From Propionibacterium sp. (GTDB lineage Bacteria > Actinomycetota > Actinomycetes > Propionibacteriales > Propionibacteriaceae), in assembly GCA_012839035.1 (NCBI GenBank), contig DUOB01000151.1, positions 1 to 64,000 on the forward strand: a DNA stretch of 64,000 nucleotides. Direction: 5' to 3'. Positions within the stretch are counted from its first letter, which is position 1. Each line of letters starts with the position of its first letter. Under the pieces are notes generated by a model that saw only the letters and a list, made by a program, of their open reading frames with translations, had not been told where the DNA came from and made no database searches. Below, in pieces: positions 17,412 to 26,856 of this stretch. The translations under genes were made by a program, and so were the position numbers.

Positions 17412-19762
17412 CACAGCAGACATTGCTCAGCGGCCAGGTTCATGACGGCCCGCTGCTCGATGGACGCCTGAAGGATCTGCTGGCGGGCAAGAAGATTGTG
17501 CTCACCGGCGTGACGGGCTTCATCGGCGAGCAGATCCTGTGGAAGATTCTCACCGAGCTGCCGGACACCACGGCGGGCGTACTCGTCCGGCGCAAGGGCT
17601 CCGCCTCCGCCCGGGACCGCATGATCCAACTGGTCAAGAAGCGGATCTTCGCGGAGGTGCGTGAAGCCGCCGGTGGGGCGGAGGAGTTGCTCGACGCGCG
17701 GGTCGAGGTGATCGAGGGCGACCTGCCGAACGTGCCGGACCTGCCCCGGGACACCGACGTGCTGATCCACTGTGCCGGCGACGTGTCGTTCGACCCGCCG
17801 ATCGACCAGGCGTTCAAGACCAACGTGCTCGGGACCAAGGCCCTGCTCGACAAGTTCCGCGAGGCCATGTCCGACGACGAGGGCGCCCTCGTGAAGGTGC
17901 CGCACTATGTGCACGTGTCGACCGCTTATACGGCCGGGCGACGCCGCGGGGCGATTCCGGAGAAGGCCCACGAACACGACGTGGACTATCAGGTCGAGAC
18001 CGAGTGGGCGCTCAAGCTGGCCGAACGGATCGAGATCGAATCGCGGAGTGCGGAGCGCCTGACCGAGCTGCGGGAACAGGCCGAGCGGGAGCACCGCCAG
18101 GCGGGCTATCTGACCACCGCGGCCGACACCGAGCGCCGCCGCAAGGAATGGGTCCACGAACAGCTCGTGCTCGCGGGCACCGAGCGTGCGCGCTCGGTGG
18201 GCTGGACCGATGTCTATACGTTCGCCAAGGCGATGGGGGAGCGCATCGTCGCGGACCTGGGGCACGACATGCGGGTCTCGATCGTGCGGCCGGCCATCGT
18301 GGAGTCCTCCCTGAAACACCCCTATCCGGGCTGGATCGAGGGCTTCAAGATGGCCGAACCGATCATCCTCGCCTACGGCAAGGGCGACCTTCCCGAGATC
18401 CCCGCGTCGCCGGACTCGGTCATCGACATCATTCCGTGCGACATGGTCGTCAACTGCATCCTCGCGGTCTGCGCCACCGTCCCCGAGGTCGGGAAACCGG
18501 AGTTCTATCACTCCAACTCCGGGGCCCGGAATCCGCTGACCTTCGCCGACATCTATCGGCACGTGCGGCGCTATTTCACCAACCATCCGTTCGACCGCGG
18601 TGACCGCGGTCAGACCAAGCTGCCGATCTGGAACTGGCCGGGCTCGGCGCAGGTGGAGCGCTTCCTCGCCACCTCCGAGGCGGCGTCCAAGTGGGCCGAC
18701 CGGGTGCTGAGCTTCGCACCGCGCTCCGCCCGCACGCGGGCGTACGCCAGGTCGCTCGACAAGGCCACGGGCCGCCTCGGGTTCCTCCGCCGCTACCTCA
18801 CCATCTATGGCGAATATCTGCGGACCGAGCTCCACTTCGTCGATGACCGTACGCTCGCGCTGCATCACTCGCTGCACCCGGACGACGTGGACGATTGGGC
18901 CTTCGATTCGGCGGCGGTGGACTGGACGGAATACATCGAGGAGATCCACTGCCCGTCCGTGACGGCTCCTGTCCGCCGGATGGACGCGGTGCGTCGACGC
19001 CGGGGCCGGACGGCCTCGACCTATCGCGATCTGAGCAGCGCGACCGCGGACCCGGCCTCGGTCGTTGCGGTGTTCGACCTCGACGGCACCGTGATGAGCG
19101 GCAACGTGGTGGAGACCTACCTGTGGGCCAAGCTGCCGGAGCTCACCACCGCAGGGAAGGCGTCCGAGATCGCATCGCTGGTCAAGGCTCTGCCGAGTTA
19201 TCTGCGCGCCGAACGGCGCGATCGCGGCACCTTCCTGCGGGCCCTGTATCGGCGCTATGAGGGTGCCGACATGGCTGCGCTCGAGCAGGCGGTTGATGAA
19301 CGCATCTCGGAACACATCCTGGATCGACTCACCCCGGACGCGGTCCGCCGCATCCGCGAGCATCGCGACCAGGGGCACACCACCGTGTTGATGACCGGCG
19401 CGATCCGTCCTCTCACTCGACCGCTGCGGCCCCTGTTCGACGTCATCGTGGCGGCAGAACTGGCTGTGGACGAGGACGGTCGCTGCAGTGGCTTCCTCAC
19501 CGGCCCGCCGATGGTGGGGGAGTCCCGACCCGCGTGGCTCAAACACTGGGCGAGTCTCAACGGGATCGATCTGGCGGAGTCCTATGCGTACGCCGACTCC
19601 CACGTGGACCTCCCCATGCTGTCGGTGGTCGGACACCCGGTCGCGGTCAACCCGGACATCGGGTTGATGCGCGCGGCCCAGAAGAATTCATGGTCAGTCG
19701 TGGAGTGGGCTGCGATGTCCCAGACCCCCCGCTGGTCGATCGCGCCCGCGAAGGAGAAGTGA
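17408..19762 (+). CDS. Fatty acyl-CoA reductase-like / HAD-IB hydrolase fusion
   Basis: A 784-residue two-domain protein. The N-terminal about 520 residues form an extended SDR of the male-sterility (NAD_binding_4) type: [11 protein letters not shown] nucleotide motif near residue 30, [18 protein letters not shown] and the catalytic YxxxK in YTFAKAMGE (about 269-273), then VRPAIVESS. Such domains reduce acyl-CoA or acyl-ACP to aldehyde or alcohol. From about residue 552 there is a HAD-IB phosphatase: [11 protein letters not shown] (motif I), LMTGAIRP (motif II) and [12 protein letters not shown] (motif IV). Members of this fusion are known in actinobacteria, but to my knowledge without a settled pathway. 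GTG start overlapping hisA by GTGA. Operon with the next two genes. Confidence 0.8.
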   Translation: MTQQTLLSGQVHDGPLLDGRLKDLLAGKKIVLTGVTGFIGEQILWKILTELPDTTAGVLVRRKGSASARDRMIQLVKKRIFAEVREAAGGAEELLDARVEVIEGDLPNVPDLPRDTDVLIHCAGDVSFDPPIDQAFKTNVLGTKALLDKFREAMSDDEGALVKVPHYVHVSTAYTAGRRRGAIPEKAHEHDVDYQVETEWALKLAERIEIESRSAERLTELREQAEREHRQAGYLTTAADTERRRKEWVHEQLVLAGTERARSVGWTDVYTFAKAMGERIVADLGHDMRVSIVRPAIVESSLKHPYPGWIEGFKMAEPIILAYGKGDLPEIPASPDSVIDIIPCDMVVNCILAVCATVPEVGKPEFYHSNSGARNPLTFADIYRHVRRYFTNHPFDRGDRGQTKLPIWNWPGSAQVERFLATSEAASKWADRVLSFAPRSARTRAYARSLDKATGRLGFLRRYLTIYGEYLRTELHFVDDRTLALHHSLHPDDVDDWAFDSAAVDWTEYIEEIHCPSVTAPVRRMDAVRRRRGRTASTYRDLSSATADPASVVAVFDLDGTVMSGNVVETYLWAKLPELTTAGKASEIASLVKALPSYLRAERRDRGTFLRALYRRYEGADMAALEQAVDERISEHILDRLTPDAVRRIREHRDQGHTTVLMTGAIRPLTRPLRPLFDVIVAAELAVDEDGRCSGFLTGPPMVGESRPAWLKHWASLNGIDLAESYAYADSHVDLPMLSVVGHPVAVNPDIGLMRAAQKNSWSVVEWAAMSQTPRWSIAPAKEK

Positions 19763-19763
19763 T

Positions 19764-21284
19764 ATGCACCGCCCTGGTTTCGTCCTCGAGGTCGATGACC
19801 GCACCCCACCCCTGCTGATCCCCGAAGGGGCCGGCTGCCGGCTCGAGCGTCTCCCGCAGGGGACACGGGTGGCCTATCCCGCGGAGTCCCGTCCCGGAGT
19901 CAATCCGGCACTCGCCATCGGTCGTGCCCTCAATGAACCCGTCGGGCAGGCGCCTCTCGGTGATCTCCTGCGTCCCGGCCTCAAGGTGGCGATTGTGTTC
20001 ACCGACGGTGCCCGCCCGATGCCGGCGATGGCCCGGCCCGACATCCGCACCGAGGCGCTCGAACAGATCCTGAGCCTTGCGGCCGACGCGGGCATCGATG
20101 ATGTCCGACTGGTGGCCGCCAACGGGCTGCGCCGCGCCCAGAGCGAGGAGGAGATCCGGGGGCTGGTGGGGGAGCGGGTGCACCGCTCGTTCGCCAGCGA
20201 CGGTCTCATCGGATCCCACGACGCGGAGGCGCCGGATCTGGTGGAGGTGACCTCCGGCGTATTCCTCAACCGTGCCGTGGCCGAGGCCGATCTCGTCATT
20301 GACGTCAGCGTGGTGAGCGAGATCGGGCACATCGGATGGCAGCAGCTCGCCACGGGCGTCACCGGCGCGGCCACTGCCTGGGCCCAGCTCGGACGCGGTG
20401 CCGATCAGCAGGTCCGCGACGAGGTCGCGGGGGTCCTCGCCGAGCATCTCACCGTCTGGCACCTCGAGATCGTGCTCGATCAGTCGCTCTATTCGAACTG
20501 GCTCGCGTTCCTCGGGAAGCGGGAATGGGAGTGGAATGTGCGCGACCGGATCAATGCGCTCGGCCTGCGGCGGTTGCAGTCGATCGCTCCCCATCGGGTA
20601 CGCGGGCTCCTGCTGGACCCACCCGCCGCGCCCTATGGCGTGCTCGCGGTGACCGGTGGCGATGTTGCACAGGTCGCCGACGTCAGCCGTGAGGTGCTGC
20701 TGGAGCAGCAGCGTGTCGAGATCGGTGCCGCCGCTGACGTCGTGATTGCCGGACCCGCCCCGATCACGGAACACAACCAGGGGGCGGTCATGAACCCGTT
20801 GATTGCCGCCTGGGACGTCCTCGCCCGCACGTTCGAGGCCCACACGGGCAAGCCCGCGGTGCGCGAAGGCGGGGCGATGATTCTGTTCCATCCGTTGGCG
20901 CAGGAATTCAACGCCCGGTTCCATGCCGCGTCGGCGGACTTCTTCGCCGAGGTGCTCAGCGATACGACCGATCCCGTGCGGATCCATGCCGAACACGGGG
21001 ACCGCTTCGTGTCGGACGAGTGGTACGTCAGCCTCTATCGCACCCAGAACGCCTTCCACGGCACGCATCCGCTGCAGCTGTGGGATGCGGTGCAGCCCGC
21101 GGTCGCTCATTGCGGGGACATCATCTGGGTGGGTGCGGACAGAGCCAGCGCGGAACGGCTGGGCCATCGGGCGGCGAGCACACTGGCCGACGCCCTGGAA
21201 ATTGCATCGGCGTCGGTGGGGCGCACTCCCGACATTCTGCACCTGCACACCCCGCCGGCGCTGATTGCGGACGTGACCGCATGA
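19764..21284 (+). CDS. LarA-like (DUF2088) protein of unknown reaction
   Basis: A 506-residue protein. The region from about residue 40 to 200 (VAIVFTDGARPMP, GIDDVRLVAANGLRR, ADLVIDVSVVSE) resembles the N-terminal Rossmann-like domain of the LarA/DUF2088 family, the nickel-pincer lactate racemase fold. The downstream part is long and has many His and Trp residues but I cannot map the LarA active-site histidines and lysine. It should not be called a lactate racemase. AAGGAGAAG lies 5 nt before the ATG at 19764. It follows the reductase/HAD gene by 1 bp and overlaps the PlsC-like gene by ATGA, so the three proteins probably work in one pathway. Confidence 0.65.
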   Translation: MHRPGFVLEVDDRTPPLLIPEGAGCRLERLPQGTRVAYPAESRPGVNPALAIGRALNEPVGQAPLGDLLRPGLKVAIVFTDGARPMPAMARPDIRTEALEQILSLAADAGIDDVRLVAANGLRRAQSEEEIRGLVGERVHRSFASDGLIGSHDAEAPDLVEVTSGVFLNRAVAEADLVIDVSVVSEIGHIGWQQLATGVTGAATAWAQLGRGADQQVRDEVAGVLAEHLTVWHLEIVLDQSLYSNWLAFLGKREWEWNVRDRINALGLRRLQSIAPHRVRGLLLDPPAAPYGVLAVTGGDVAQVADVSREVLLEQQRVEIGAAADVVIAGPAPITEHNQGAVMNPLIAAWDVLARTFEAHTGKPAVREGGAMILFHPLAQEFNARFHAASADFFAEVLSDTTDPVRIHAEHGDRFVSDEWYVSLYRTQNAFHGTHPLQLWDAVQPAVAHCGDIIWVGADRASAERLGHRAASTLADALEIASASVGRTPDILHLHTPPALIADVTA

Positions 21285-22159
21285 GCAGCGAGGAGTTCGA
21301 ACCACGTCAGTTGGCCCGTTGGGCCACCGGAGGTCCACGACGACGCCGACCTTTCCGCGGTCTCGTGCGCGACCTGCGACACGTTCTCGCCGGCGCCCGC
21401 TGGTCGGGTCCTGAGGACGCGCCACCGGTCAGCTCCGCCCGCCCGGTCGCAGGACCCGCACGCGGTAGCCTGCTGCGACGCCTGGCACCCGTCCTGCCCC
21501 GGGTGGCTCTCGACGGTCCGGCACCGGCCCGGCTGCCCGCGAGCCCGGTGATCTTCGTCGCCAACCATCCGACCGGGAACGCCGCGGAACTGGTGCTCGC
21601 CCGGCTGGATCCTGCCCGCCGGGCACGGACCGCCGTGGTCACCGTGCCGCGGGAGCGGGTCGGGTATTTCTCCGGTCTGGTCCGGCGCCGTGTGCAGGTC
21701 GACTTCGACGCACCGGGTGAGGATGGCGTACGCCTCGCGAACCTGCTCGGCGATGGCTGGTCGGTGCTCATCTTCCCGGAGGGGCTGCCCGCGGCCGGGG
21801 CGACGAAGCGCCCGTTCCATTCCTTTGCGGCCGTGCTCGCTGAGCAGACGGGTGTCCCGGTGGTGCCGGTGGGGATCCGCGGTGCCCGTGCCGTGCGTGC
21901 CACGCCTGGTGTGTCGCGGGTCAGCGTCCGGTTCGGTGGCCCGCTGCATGTCGGGGCGGACGCCCGCGACCAGGAGGCGGCCATCGATGGACTCATCGCC
22001 GAGGACGGAGCGACCTGGTGGGCCGTGCAGCGGTCCGACCCCGGTCAGCTGCCGGGCTCACGGACACCCGAAACGGCGCACACCTGGCGGCACGTGTGGG
22101 CTCAAACCGCGCGTCCTCGGAAGGGCGGGGTCGCGGAAACCCCGCGGATCTGGCGGTGA
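21281..22159 (+). CDS. PlsC-like acyltransferase-fold protein with altered HX4D motif
   Basis: A 292-residue protein of the 1-acylglycerol-3-phosphate acyltransferase (LPLAT) fold. The first 95 residues are basic, Arg/Pro-rich and without a clear membrane helix. VIFVANHPTGNAAEL corresponds to motif I, but the position of the catalytic Asp in HX4D is Ala. Motif III is intact (LIFPEGLP), and VPVVPVGIRGA corresponds to motif IV. Loss of the Asp suggests a changed mechanism, a different acceptor or loss of activity. ATGA overlap with the LarA-like gene. The substrate is unknown; the neighbouring reductase makes a lipid role likely. Confidence 0.7.
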   Translation: MSSEEFEPRQLARWATGGPRRRRPFRGLVRDLRHVLAGARWSGPEDAPPVSSARPVAGPARGSLLRRLAPVLPRVALDGPAPARLPASPVIFVANHPTGNAAELVLARLDPARRARTAVVTVPRERVGYFSGLVRRRVQVDFDAPGEDGVRLANLLGDGWSVLIFPEGLPAAGATKRPFHSFAAVLAEQTGVPVVPVGIRGARAVRATPGVSRVSVRFGGPLHVGADARDQEAAIDGLIAEDGATWWAVQRSDPGQLPGSRTPETAHTWRHVWAQTARPRKGGVAETPRIWR

Positions 22160-22164
22160 CCCGC

Positions 22165-22170
22165 TAGAGT
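22165..22170 (+). promoter_or_regulatory. Possible -10 element (TAGAGT) before the GNAT gene
   Basis: TAGAGT, 30 bp before the TTG start at 22201, matches the -10-like hexamers elsewhere in the window. Because it abuts the in-frame GTG at 22171, that codon cannot be the start of a message made from this promoter. This supports the TTG with its strong ribosome site GGAGGGGGG. Confidence 0.4.
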
Positions 22171-22200
22171 GTGCCACTGCTGTCTGCCGGAGGGGGGAAA

Positions 22201-23205
22201 TTGTCACACAGTCTCAATGATGTGACCCCTCTGCGGTGGCGCGCCGGGGCTGCCAAAGAACTCGTTGAAGTCCATGCCTTTTTGTCGGCGATCGCGGCAT
22301 TCGACGACACCACCCCGCGCTGGGGGCCGGAGGATCTGCCCGCCTGGTTCGAGGCGACCGGCCCGCTGGCCTCCGAACTCATGGCGCTCGGCTATGAGGG
22401 TTCGTCGATGGTCGCGGTCGGCTGGCTCACGGTCGCCGAGGCGCCGGACACGGTGCAACTGGACGGTGCGGTGCATCCTGCGTTCCGGCACCAGGGCATC
22501 GGTCGGGCGCTGATCCGTTGGCAACTGCGGCGGGCCCGCGACTGGTTCCTCGCCACGGATTCGCCGGGCCCGCTGAGGCTGGTCGCGTTCAGTGATGCCT
22601 CGATGTCCAACAAGCGTTCCCTGTTCGTCCACCAGGGTTTTCAGCCGACTCGCTGGCTGATCGACATGGTGTGCCAGTTTCCGACCGGGAGCCGGGTGGC
22701 CGAGTTCGTGGCGACCCCGGTGCTCGGTGTTCGCTTCGAGCCGTTCGGACCGCGGTGGGTGGAGCCGACCAGGAAAGCACACAACGAGGCGTTCACCGAT
22801 CGATGGGGCTCACAGGAAATCGATCCGCACACGTGGGCGGCATCGCTGGCGGGGGATCATGCGCGCCCGGATCTGTCGTGGGTCGCGGTCGACGAGTGGA
22901 ACAACGTCGTGGGCTATGCCCTGAACTCCGCCTCCGACGAGCTCGGGGGACCGGCCCTGGGCTGGACGGATCGCCTCGGAGTGCGGCCGGCACAGCGCGG
23001 CCGCAATATCGCCCGGGTGTTGTTGGCCCGCTCCCTGGATTCCTTCCGGCGGGCCGGCATGGACGCAGGCGGCGTCGGGTTGGACTCGGTCGACGGAGGC
23101 GGCACGTCGCTCTATCGGTCCCTGGGTTATGAACCCACCGACACCATCATTCAATACGAGCGGCTCGAGACTCCTGAGGAAGCACGAGCCGCACTCACAC
23201 CCTGA
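22201..23205 (+). CDS. Tandem-domain GNAT N-acetyltransferase
   Basis: A 334-residue protein with two GNAT folds. The first (to about residue 150) has the acetyl-CoA loop [14 protein letters not shown]. The second (from about 175) has [15 protein letters not shown] and [10 protein letters not shown]. Two-domain GNATs include mycothiol synthase MshD, which actinobacteria need, but the sequence is not close enough for me to claim that. Start: TTG at 22201, 3 nt after GGAGGGGGG. An in-frame GTG at 22171 abuts the -10-like element and has no ribosome site. Monocistronic or read on into yebC. Confidence 0.8.
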   Translation: MSHSLNDVTPLRWRAGAAKELVEVHAFLSAIAAFDDTTPRWGPEDLPAWFEATGPLASELMALGYEGSSMVAVGWLTVAEAPDTVQLDGAVHPAFRHQGIGRALIRWQLRRARDWFLATDSPGPLRLVAFSDASMSNKRSLFVHQGFQPTRWLIDMVCQFPTGSRVAEFVATPVLGVRFEPFGPRWVEPTRKAHNEAFTDRWGSQEIDPHTWAASLAGDHARPDLSWVAVDEWNNVVGYALNSASDELGGPALGWTDRLGVRPAQRGRNIARVLLARSLDSFRRAGMDAGGVGLDSVDGGGTSLYRSLGYEPTDTIIQYERLETPEEARAALTP

Positions 23206-23224
23206 TTTCAGAAAGGCCGAGTCA

Positions 23225-23971
23225 ATGGCAGGTCATTCCAAATGGGCGACAACGAAACACAAGAAGGCGATCCTGGACGCCAAACGTGGAAAGTTGTTCG
23301 CCAAACTGGTCAAGAATGTCGAGGTCGCCGCGCGCCTCGGCGGGGGCGACCCAGCGGGCAACCCGACGCTCTATGACGCGATCCAGAAGGCCAAGAAGTC
23401 GTCGGTGCCCAACGACAACATCGACCGTGCGGTGAAGCGCGGTTCCGGAGCCGGCGCCGATGCCGTCAACTATGAGACGTTGTGGTACGAAGCGATGGCC
23501 CCCGGCGGGATCGGCGTACTCATCGAATGCCTGACCGACAACCGCAACCGCTCCGCCGCCGATGTGAAGGTCGCCATCACCCGGAACGGTGGCACGATGG
23601 CCGACATCGGTTCGGTCTCGCGGATCTATCAGCGGAAGGGTGTCATCGAGGTCGCCAAGGACCAGGACGGACGCACGGTCACCGAGGACGACCTGGTGGA
23701 GGCCACGCTCGAGGCGGGCGCCGAGGACGTCTTCGACGAGGGCGAGGGCTTCACTGTTCTCTGCGAACCCAATGACGTGGTGGAGGTCCGCAAGGCCGTG
23801 CAGGCCGCGGGACTCGACTATGAGTCCGCGGAAGTGCACATGGTCCCCGAATATGACTCGCCGGTCGATGGGGATACCGCTGAGAAGCTCGACCGTATCA
23901 TCGACGCCCTCGAAGACCTCGATGACGTGCAGAACGTCTATGACAACGCGGAGCGACCCGACGAGGACTGA
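23225..23971 (+). CDS. YebC/PmpR-family protein (translation or transcription factor)
   Basis: 248 residues, normal for the TACO1/YebC family. The start [15 protein letters not shown] is the classic N-terminus and fixes the ATG at 23225; frame further upstream is shadow. [24 protein letters not shown] and ECLTDNRNR are conserved. The family was described as transcriptional regulators and, more recently, as ribosome-associated factors relieving stalling at proline stretches. Its place just upstream of ruvCAB is common in many bacteria. GAAAGG lies 10 nt before the start. Confidence 0.95.
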   Translation: MAGHSKWATTKHKKAILDAKRGKLFAKLVKNVEVAARLGGGDPAGNPTLYDAIQKAKKSSVPNDNIDRAVKRGSGAGADAVNYETLWYEAMAPGGIGVLIECLTDNRNRSAADVKVAITRNGGTMADIGSVSRIYQRKGVIEVAKDQDGRTVTEDDLVEATLEAGAEDVFDEGEGFTVLCEPNDVVEVRKAVQAAGLDYESAEVHMVPEYDSPVDGDTAEKLDRIIDALEDLDDVQNVYDNAERPDED

Positions 23972-24016
23972 CCGCCGGCCCGGCGTGGCAGCGTCGCCCA
24001 CCCGATGATCCCCGAC

Positions 24017-24022
24017 TAGGAT
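24017..24022 (+). promoter_or_regulatory. Possible -10 element (TAGGAT) before ruvC
   Basis: TAGGAT, 28 bp before the ruvC ATG, followed by a clear ribosome site GGGAGGT at 24041-24047. No obvious -35. Confidence 0.4.
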
Positions 24023-24050
24023 CCGAACGTCTGTTCCAACGGGAGGTCAT

Positions 24051-24671
24051 ATGCGGGTGCTCGGGATCGACCCCGGTCTGACCCGCTGTGGTTTCGCGGT
24101 CGTGGAGGGCACCCCGGGGCGTCCGCCCCATCTGTTGGGCGTCGGGGTGGTCCGGACCGATCCCGCGCTCGATGTGCCGCGTCGGTTGGTGACGATCGAG
24201 GAGAAACTGTCAGGGCTGGTGGGGCAGTGGCTGCCCGATGTGCTGGCCGTTGAACGCGTGTTCGCGCAGAACAACATGCAGACGGTGATTGCCACCGCCC
24301 AAGCCGCGGGCATCGCGATGCTGGTCGGTGCCCGACAGGCGATCCCTGTCGCCCAGTACACGCCCAGCGAGGTCAAGGCAGCCATCACCGGCAACGGCCG
24401 CGCCGGCAAGGAGCAGGTCGGTCACATGGTGGCGCGGGTGCTGCAGCTCGACGCTCCCCCCAAGCCGGCCGATGCGGCGGACGCGGTGGCCCTCGGGATC
24501 TGTCAGGTGTGGCGCGGACAGTCGAGCAACCGCATTGAGGAGGCCCTGCGCCGCGTCGAGCGCAACGGCGGTCACCACAACGGATCGCTGGAGCGGGCCG
24601 CCGAGTTGTCCCGCCGCCAGGTCGAGCGCGTGAATGCCGCCACCCGTCGAGTCGGAAGGAGACGATCGTGA
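24051..24671 (+). CDS. ruvC: Holliday junction resolvase RuvC
   Basis: Homodimeric endonuclease that cuts Holliday junctions. 206 residues, with a C-terminal extension of about 30 basic residues beyond the normal core. The catalytic acidic residues are visible: Asp in MRVLGIDPGLTRCGF (residue 7), Glu in VLAVERVFAQNN and the Asp pair in KPADAADAVALG. The Q-N region VFAQNNMQTV is typical. The stop overlaps the ruvA start in GTGA, so ruvC and ruvA are translationally coupled. Confidence 0.97.
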   Translation: MRVLGIDPGLTRCGFAVVEGTPGRPPHLLGVGVVRTDPALDVPRRLVTIEEKLSGLVGQWLPDVLAVERVFAQNNMQTVIATAQAAGIAMLVGARQAIPVAQYTPSEVKAAITGNGRAGKEQVGHMVARVLQLDAPPKPADAADAVALGICQVWRGQSSNRIEEALRRVERNGGHHNGSLERAAELSRRQVERVNAATRRVGRRRS

Positions 24672-25267
24672 TCGCCCATCTGGAGGGCACCGTGGCCGCT
24701 GTCGGCGCGACGTGGGTGGTGCTGGACCTCAACGGTTTCGGTTGTCGGGTCGAGTGCACCCCCTCGACCGCGACCAGCGTGCGCCTCGGACAGCCCGCCC
24801 ACCTGCACACCTCACTCGTGGTGCGGGAGGATTCCCTGACCCTCTATGGTTTCGCGGAAGCCGATGAACGCGACTGCTTCGACTTGGCGCAGACGGCCTC
24901 CGGGGTGGGGCCACGGATCGCACAGGCGCTCCTCGCGGTGCTGAGCCCCGATGAGTTCCGGGGCGCGATCGTGGCGGAGGACCACAAGACCCTGACGCGG
25001 GTGCCCGGCATCGGTCCCAAGGGGGCACAGAAGATCGTGCTGGAGCTGAAGGACAAGGTGCAGGCACTGGGCGCCACGACGACGCTCCCGCCGAGCACCC
25101 CAGTGGTGCCGGCCTGGCGGGAACAGGTGTCCCAGGGCCTGCAGGGGCTCGGCTGGTCGACCAAGGACGCCGAGGCCGCCTGCGACCGGGTGAGCGATCT
25201 CGCGGACACCGAATCCAATGTCGCGGTGTTGATGCGAACGGCCCTGCGTACGTTGGCCAAACGGTGA
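24668..25267 (+). CDS. ruvA: Holliday junction branch migration subunit RuvA
   Basis: Tetrameric junction-binding protein that loads RuvB. 199 residues. The order is OB-fold N-terminus (MIAHLEGTVAAVG, LYGFAEADERD), paired helix-hairpin-helix motifs (GVGPRIAQALLAVL and VPGIGPKGAQKIVLEL) and the small C-terminal RuvB-binding domain (LGWSTKDAEAA to ALRTLAK). GTG start overlapping ruvC. The gene ends 29 bp before ruvB, which has its own promoter. Confidence 0.97.
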   Translation: MIAHLEGTVAAVGATWVVLDLNGFGCRVECTPSTATSVRLGQPAHLHTSLVVREDSLTLYGFAEADERDCFDLAQTASGVGPRIAQALLAVLSPDEFRGAIVAEDHKTLTRVPGIGPKGAQKIVLELKDKVQALGATTTLPPSTPVVPAWREQVSQGLQGLGWSTKDAEAACDRVSDLADTESNVAVLMRTALRTLAKR

Positions 25268-25284
25268 CTGTCGCACCCCCGAAG

Positions 25285-25290
25285 TAGGCT
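25285..25290 (+). promoter_or_regulatory. -10 element (TAGGCT) of a leaderless ruvB promoter
   Basis: TAGGCT ends 6 nt before the ruvB GTG at 25297, without a ribosome site. It lies in the 29-bp gap after ruvA and would allow ruvB to be made independently of ruvCA. Confidence 0.55.
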
Positions 25291-25296
25291 CGCGAC

Positions 25297-26325
25297 GTGA
25301 CGAAGCACTCCCCGGTCGACCCCCACGCCTTTCCTGACGAGAAGGCGGCCGAGTCGGCGCTGCGACCAGGCTCCCTGGCGGAATTCCGCGGTCAGCCGCG
25401 AGTCGCCGACCAGCTGGGCCTCGTCCTGGCCGCAGCCAGGCACCGGGGTGGGGTGCCCGACCATGTGCTCCTGTCCGGACCGCCGGGCCTCGGCAAGACC
25501 ACCCTCGCCATGATCATCGCCACCGAGATGGGCGCCCCGCTGCGCATCTCCTCGGGCCCGGCCATCCAGCATGCCGGGGACCTGGCGGCGATCCTGTCGG
25601 GGCTGGTCGAGGGAGAGGTGTTCTTCCTCGACGAGATCCACCGCATGTCGAGGCCGGCGGAGGAGATGCTCTATCTCGCGATGGAGGACTTCCGGGTCGA
25701 CGTCATCGTGGGCAAGGGTCCCGGCGCGACAGCCATCCCCCTGGAGATCCCGCCCTTCACGCTGGTGGGTGCAACGACGCGTGCAGGCTTGTTGCCGGGT
25801 CCGTTGCGGGACAGGTTCGGTTTCACCGCGCAACTGGACTTCTATGCCACGGACGCGATCGAGCGCATCCTGATGCGGTCCGCTGTGGTGCTCGGCATCA
25901 GCATGCCGGAGGCCGCGGCTGCCGAGATCGCGCGTCGGTCGCGGGGAACTCCGCGGATCGCCAACCGTCTGCTCCGACGGGTTCGGGACTATGCCCAGGT
26001 CAAGGCCGACGGGAAGGTCACCCCGAGCCTGGCGCGAGATGCCCTGGAGCTCTATGAGGTCGATGAGCTCGGTCTCGACCGTCTCGACAGGGGCGTTCTC
26101 GAGGCCATCTGTCAGCGTTTCGGCGGTGGCCCGGTCGGGCTGTCGACGCTGGCGATCTCCGTGGGGGAGGAGGCCGAGACCGTCGAGGAGGTGGCGGAAC
26201 CGTTTCTTGTGCGCCAGGGATTCCTGATGCGTACGCAGCGCGGGCGCGTGGCCACCGATGCGGCGTGGCGGCACCTCGGCCTCACGCCACCGACCGGTGG
26301 ACAGGGCGCAACATTGTTCCCGTGA
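25297..26325 (+). CDS. ruvB: Holliday junction branch migration ATPase RuvB
   Basis: Hexameric AAA+ motor driving branch migration. 342 residues. Walker [11 protein letters not shown] (about residue 65), Walker B FFLDEIHR, sensor [17 protein letters not shown] with the arginine finger, and the C-terminal winged-helix region ([17 protein letters not shown]). The leaderless-type GTG start gives an N-terminus of ordinary family length. Confidence 0.97.
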   Translation: MTKHSPVDPHAFPDEKAAESALRPGSLAEFRGQPRVADQLGLVLAAARHRGGVPDHVLLSGPPGLGKTTLAMIIATEMGAPLRISSGPAIQHAGDLAAILSGLVEGEVFFLDEIHRMSRPAEEMLYLAMEDFRVDVIVGKGPGATAIPLEIPPFTLVGATTRAGLLPGPLRDRFGFTAQLDFYATDAIERILMRSAVVLGISMPEAAAAEIARRSRGTPRIANRLLRRVRDYAQVKADGKVTPSLARDALELYEVDELGLDRLDRGVLEAICQRFGGGPVGLSTLAISVGEEAETVEEVAEPFLVRQGFLMRTQRGRVATDAAWRHLGLTPPTGGQGATLFP

Positions 26326-26397
26326 TGCTCGCTGCCGGACCGCCGGGCGTCCTGGGGCGCGGGACGGGATTGACGCGAGAACAGCGGAATGCGTGGG

Positions 26398-26403
26398 TAG
26401 ACT
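26398..26403 (+). promoter_or_regulatory. Possible -10 element (TAGACT) before yajC
   Basis: TAGACT, the most frequent -10-like hexamer in the window, 48 bp before the yajC ATG. A TTGACG at 26370-26375 is 22 bp upstream, too far for a standard -35. Confidence 0.4.
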
Positions 26404-26451
26404 CCGGCAGTCAGCCCTTCACGGGATATTCAGCACAGGAATGCGGGACTC

Positions 26452-26853
26452 ATGGAACCACTGACCACCGGCCTATTGATCGCCTTGATGGTGGCCTCGT
26501 TCTATTTCCTCATCATTCGACCCAACAAGAAGCGCCAGGCCGACGCGGCCAGGCTTGCGGAGACGATGACGCCCGGGACACGGGTGATGCTCAACTCGGG
26601 CATCTATGGCACCGTCAGCGAGGTCGGTGAACGTCAGGTCAGGATCGAGATAGGCCCTGGCCAGCAGGTCCTGGTGCTGAAACAGGCAGTTCTGCAGGTG
26701 ATCACGCCCGAGTCCCAGTTCGCCGAGGATGCCGTGTTCGGCGGGACGGTCGCTCCGGGCGATGACGACCACGACGGACTGCTGGAGCGCGGCCTCCAGG
26801 ACCCGCCCGCCGATGACGTCGATCCCCGCGATGGCGAGAATCGGAAGGGCTGA
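26452..26853 (+). CDS. yajC: Preprotein translocase auxiliary subunit YajC
   Basis: Small membrane protein of the SecDF-YajC complex that assists late steps of Sec export. 133 residues. One N-terminal transmembrane helix (about residues 6-22) runs into the hallmark FYFLIIRPNKKRQ. The core MLNSGIYGTVSEV / VLKQAVLQVI is typical, followed by an acidic, Asp-rich tail. It is 3 bp upstream of secD and in one operon with secD-secF. Confidence 0.95.
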   Translation: MEPLTTGLLIALMVASFYFLIIRPNKKRQADAARLAETMTPGTRVMLNSGIYGTVSEVGERQVRIEIGPGQQVLVLKQAVLQVITPESQFAEDAVFGGTVAPGDDDHDGLLERGLQDPPADDVDPRDGENRKG

Positions 26854-26856
26854 GAC

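Noticed and set aside
19764-21284. Calling the LarA-like protein a nickel-dependent lactate racemase
   Set aside because: Only the N-terminal fold is similar; I could not place the nickel-pincer lysine and histidines, and the gene context is lipid-like.
23129-23224. N-terminal extension of the YebC protein
   Set aside because: The family start MAGHSKW at 23225 is exact, and the upstream frame lies inside the GNAT gene.
26370-26375. TTGACG as a -35 box for yajC
   Set aside because: It is 22 bp from the TAGACT -10-like hexamer, outside the normal spacing of 16-19 bp.
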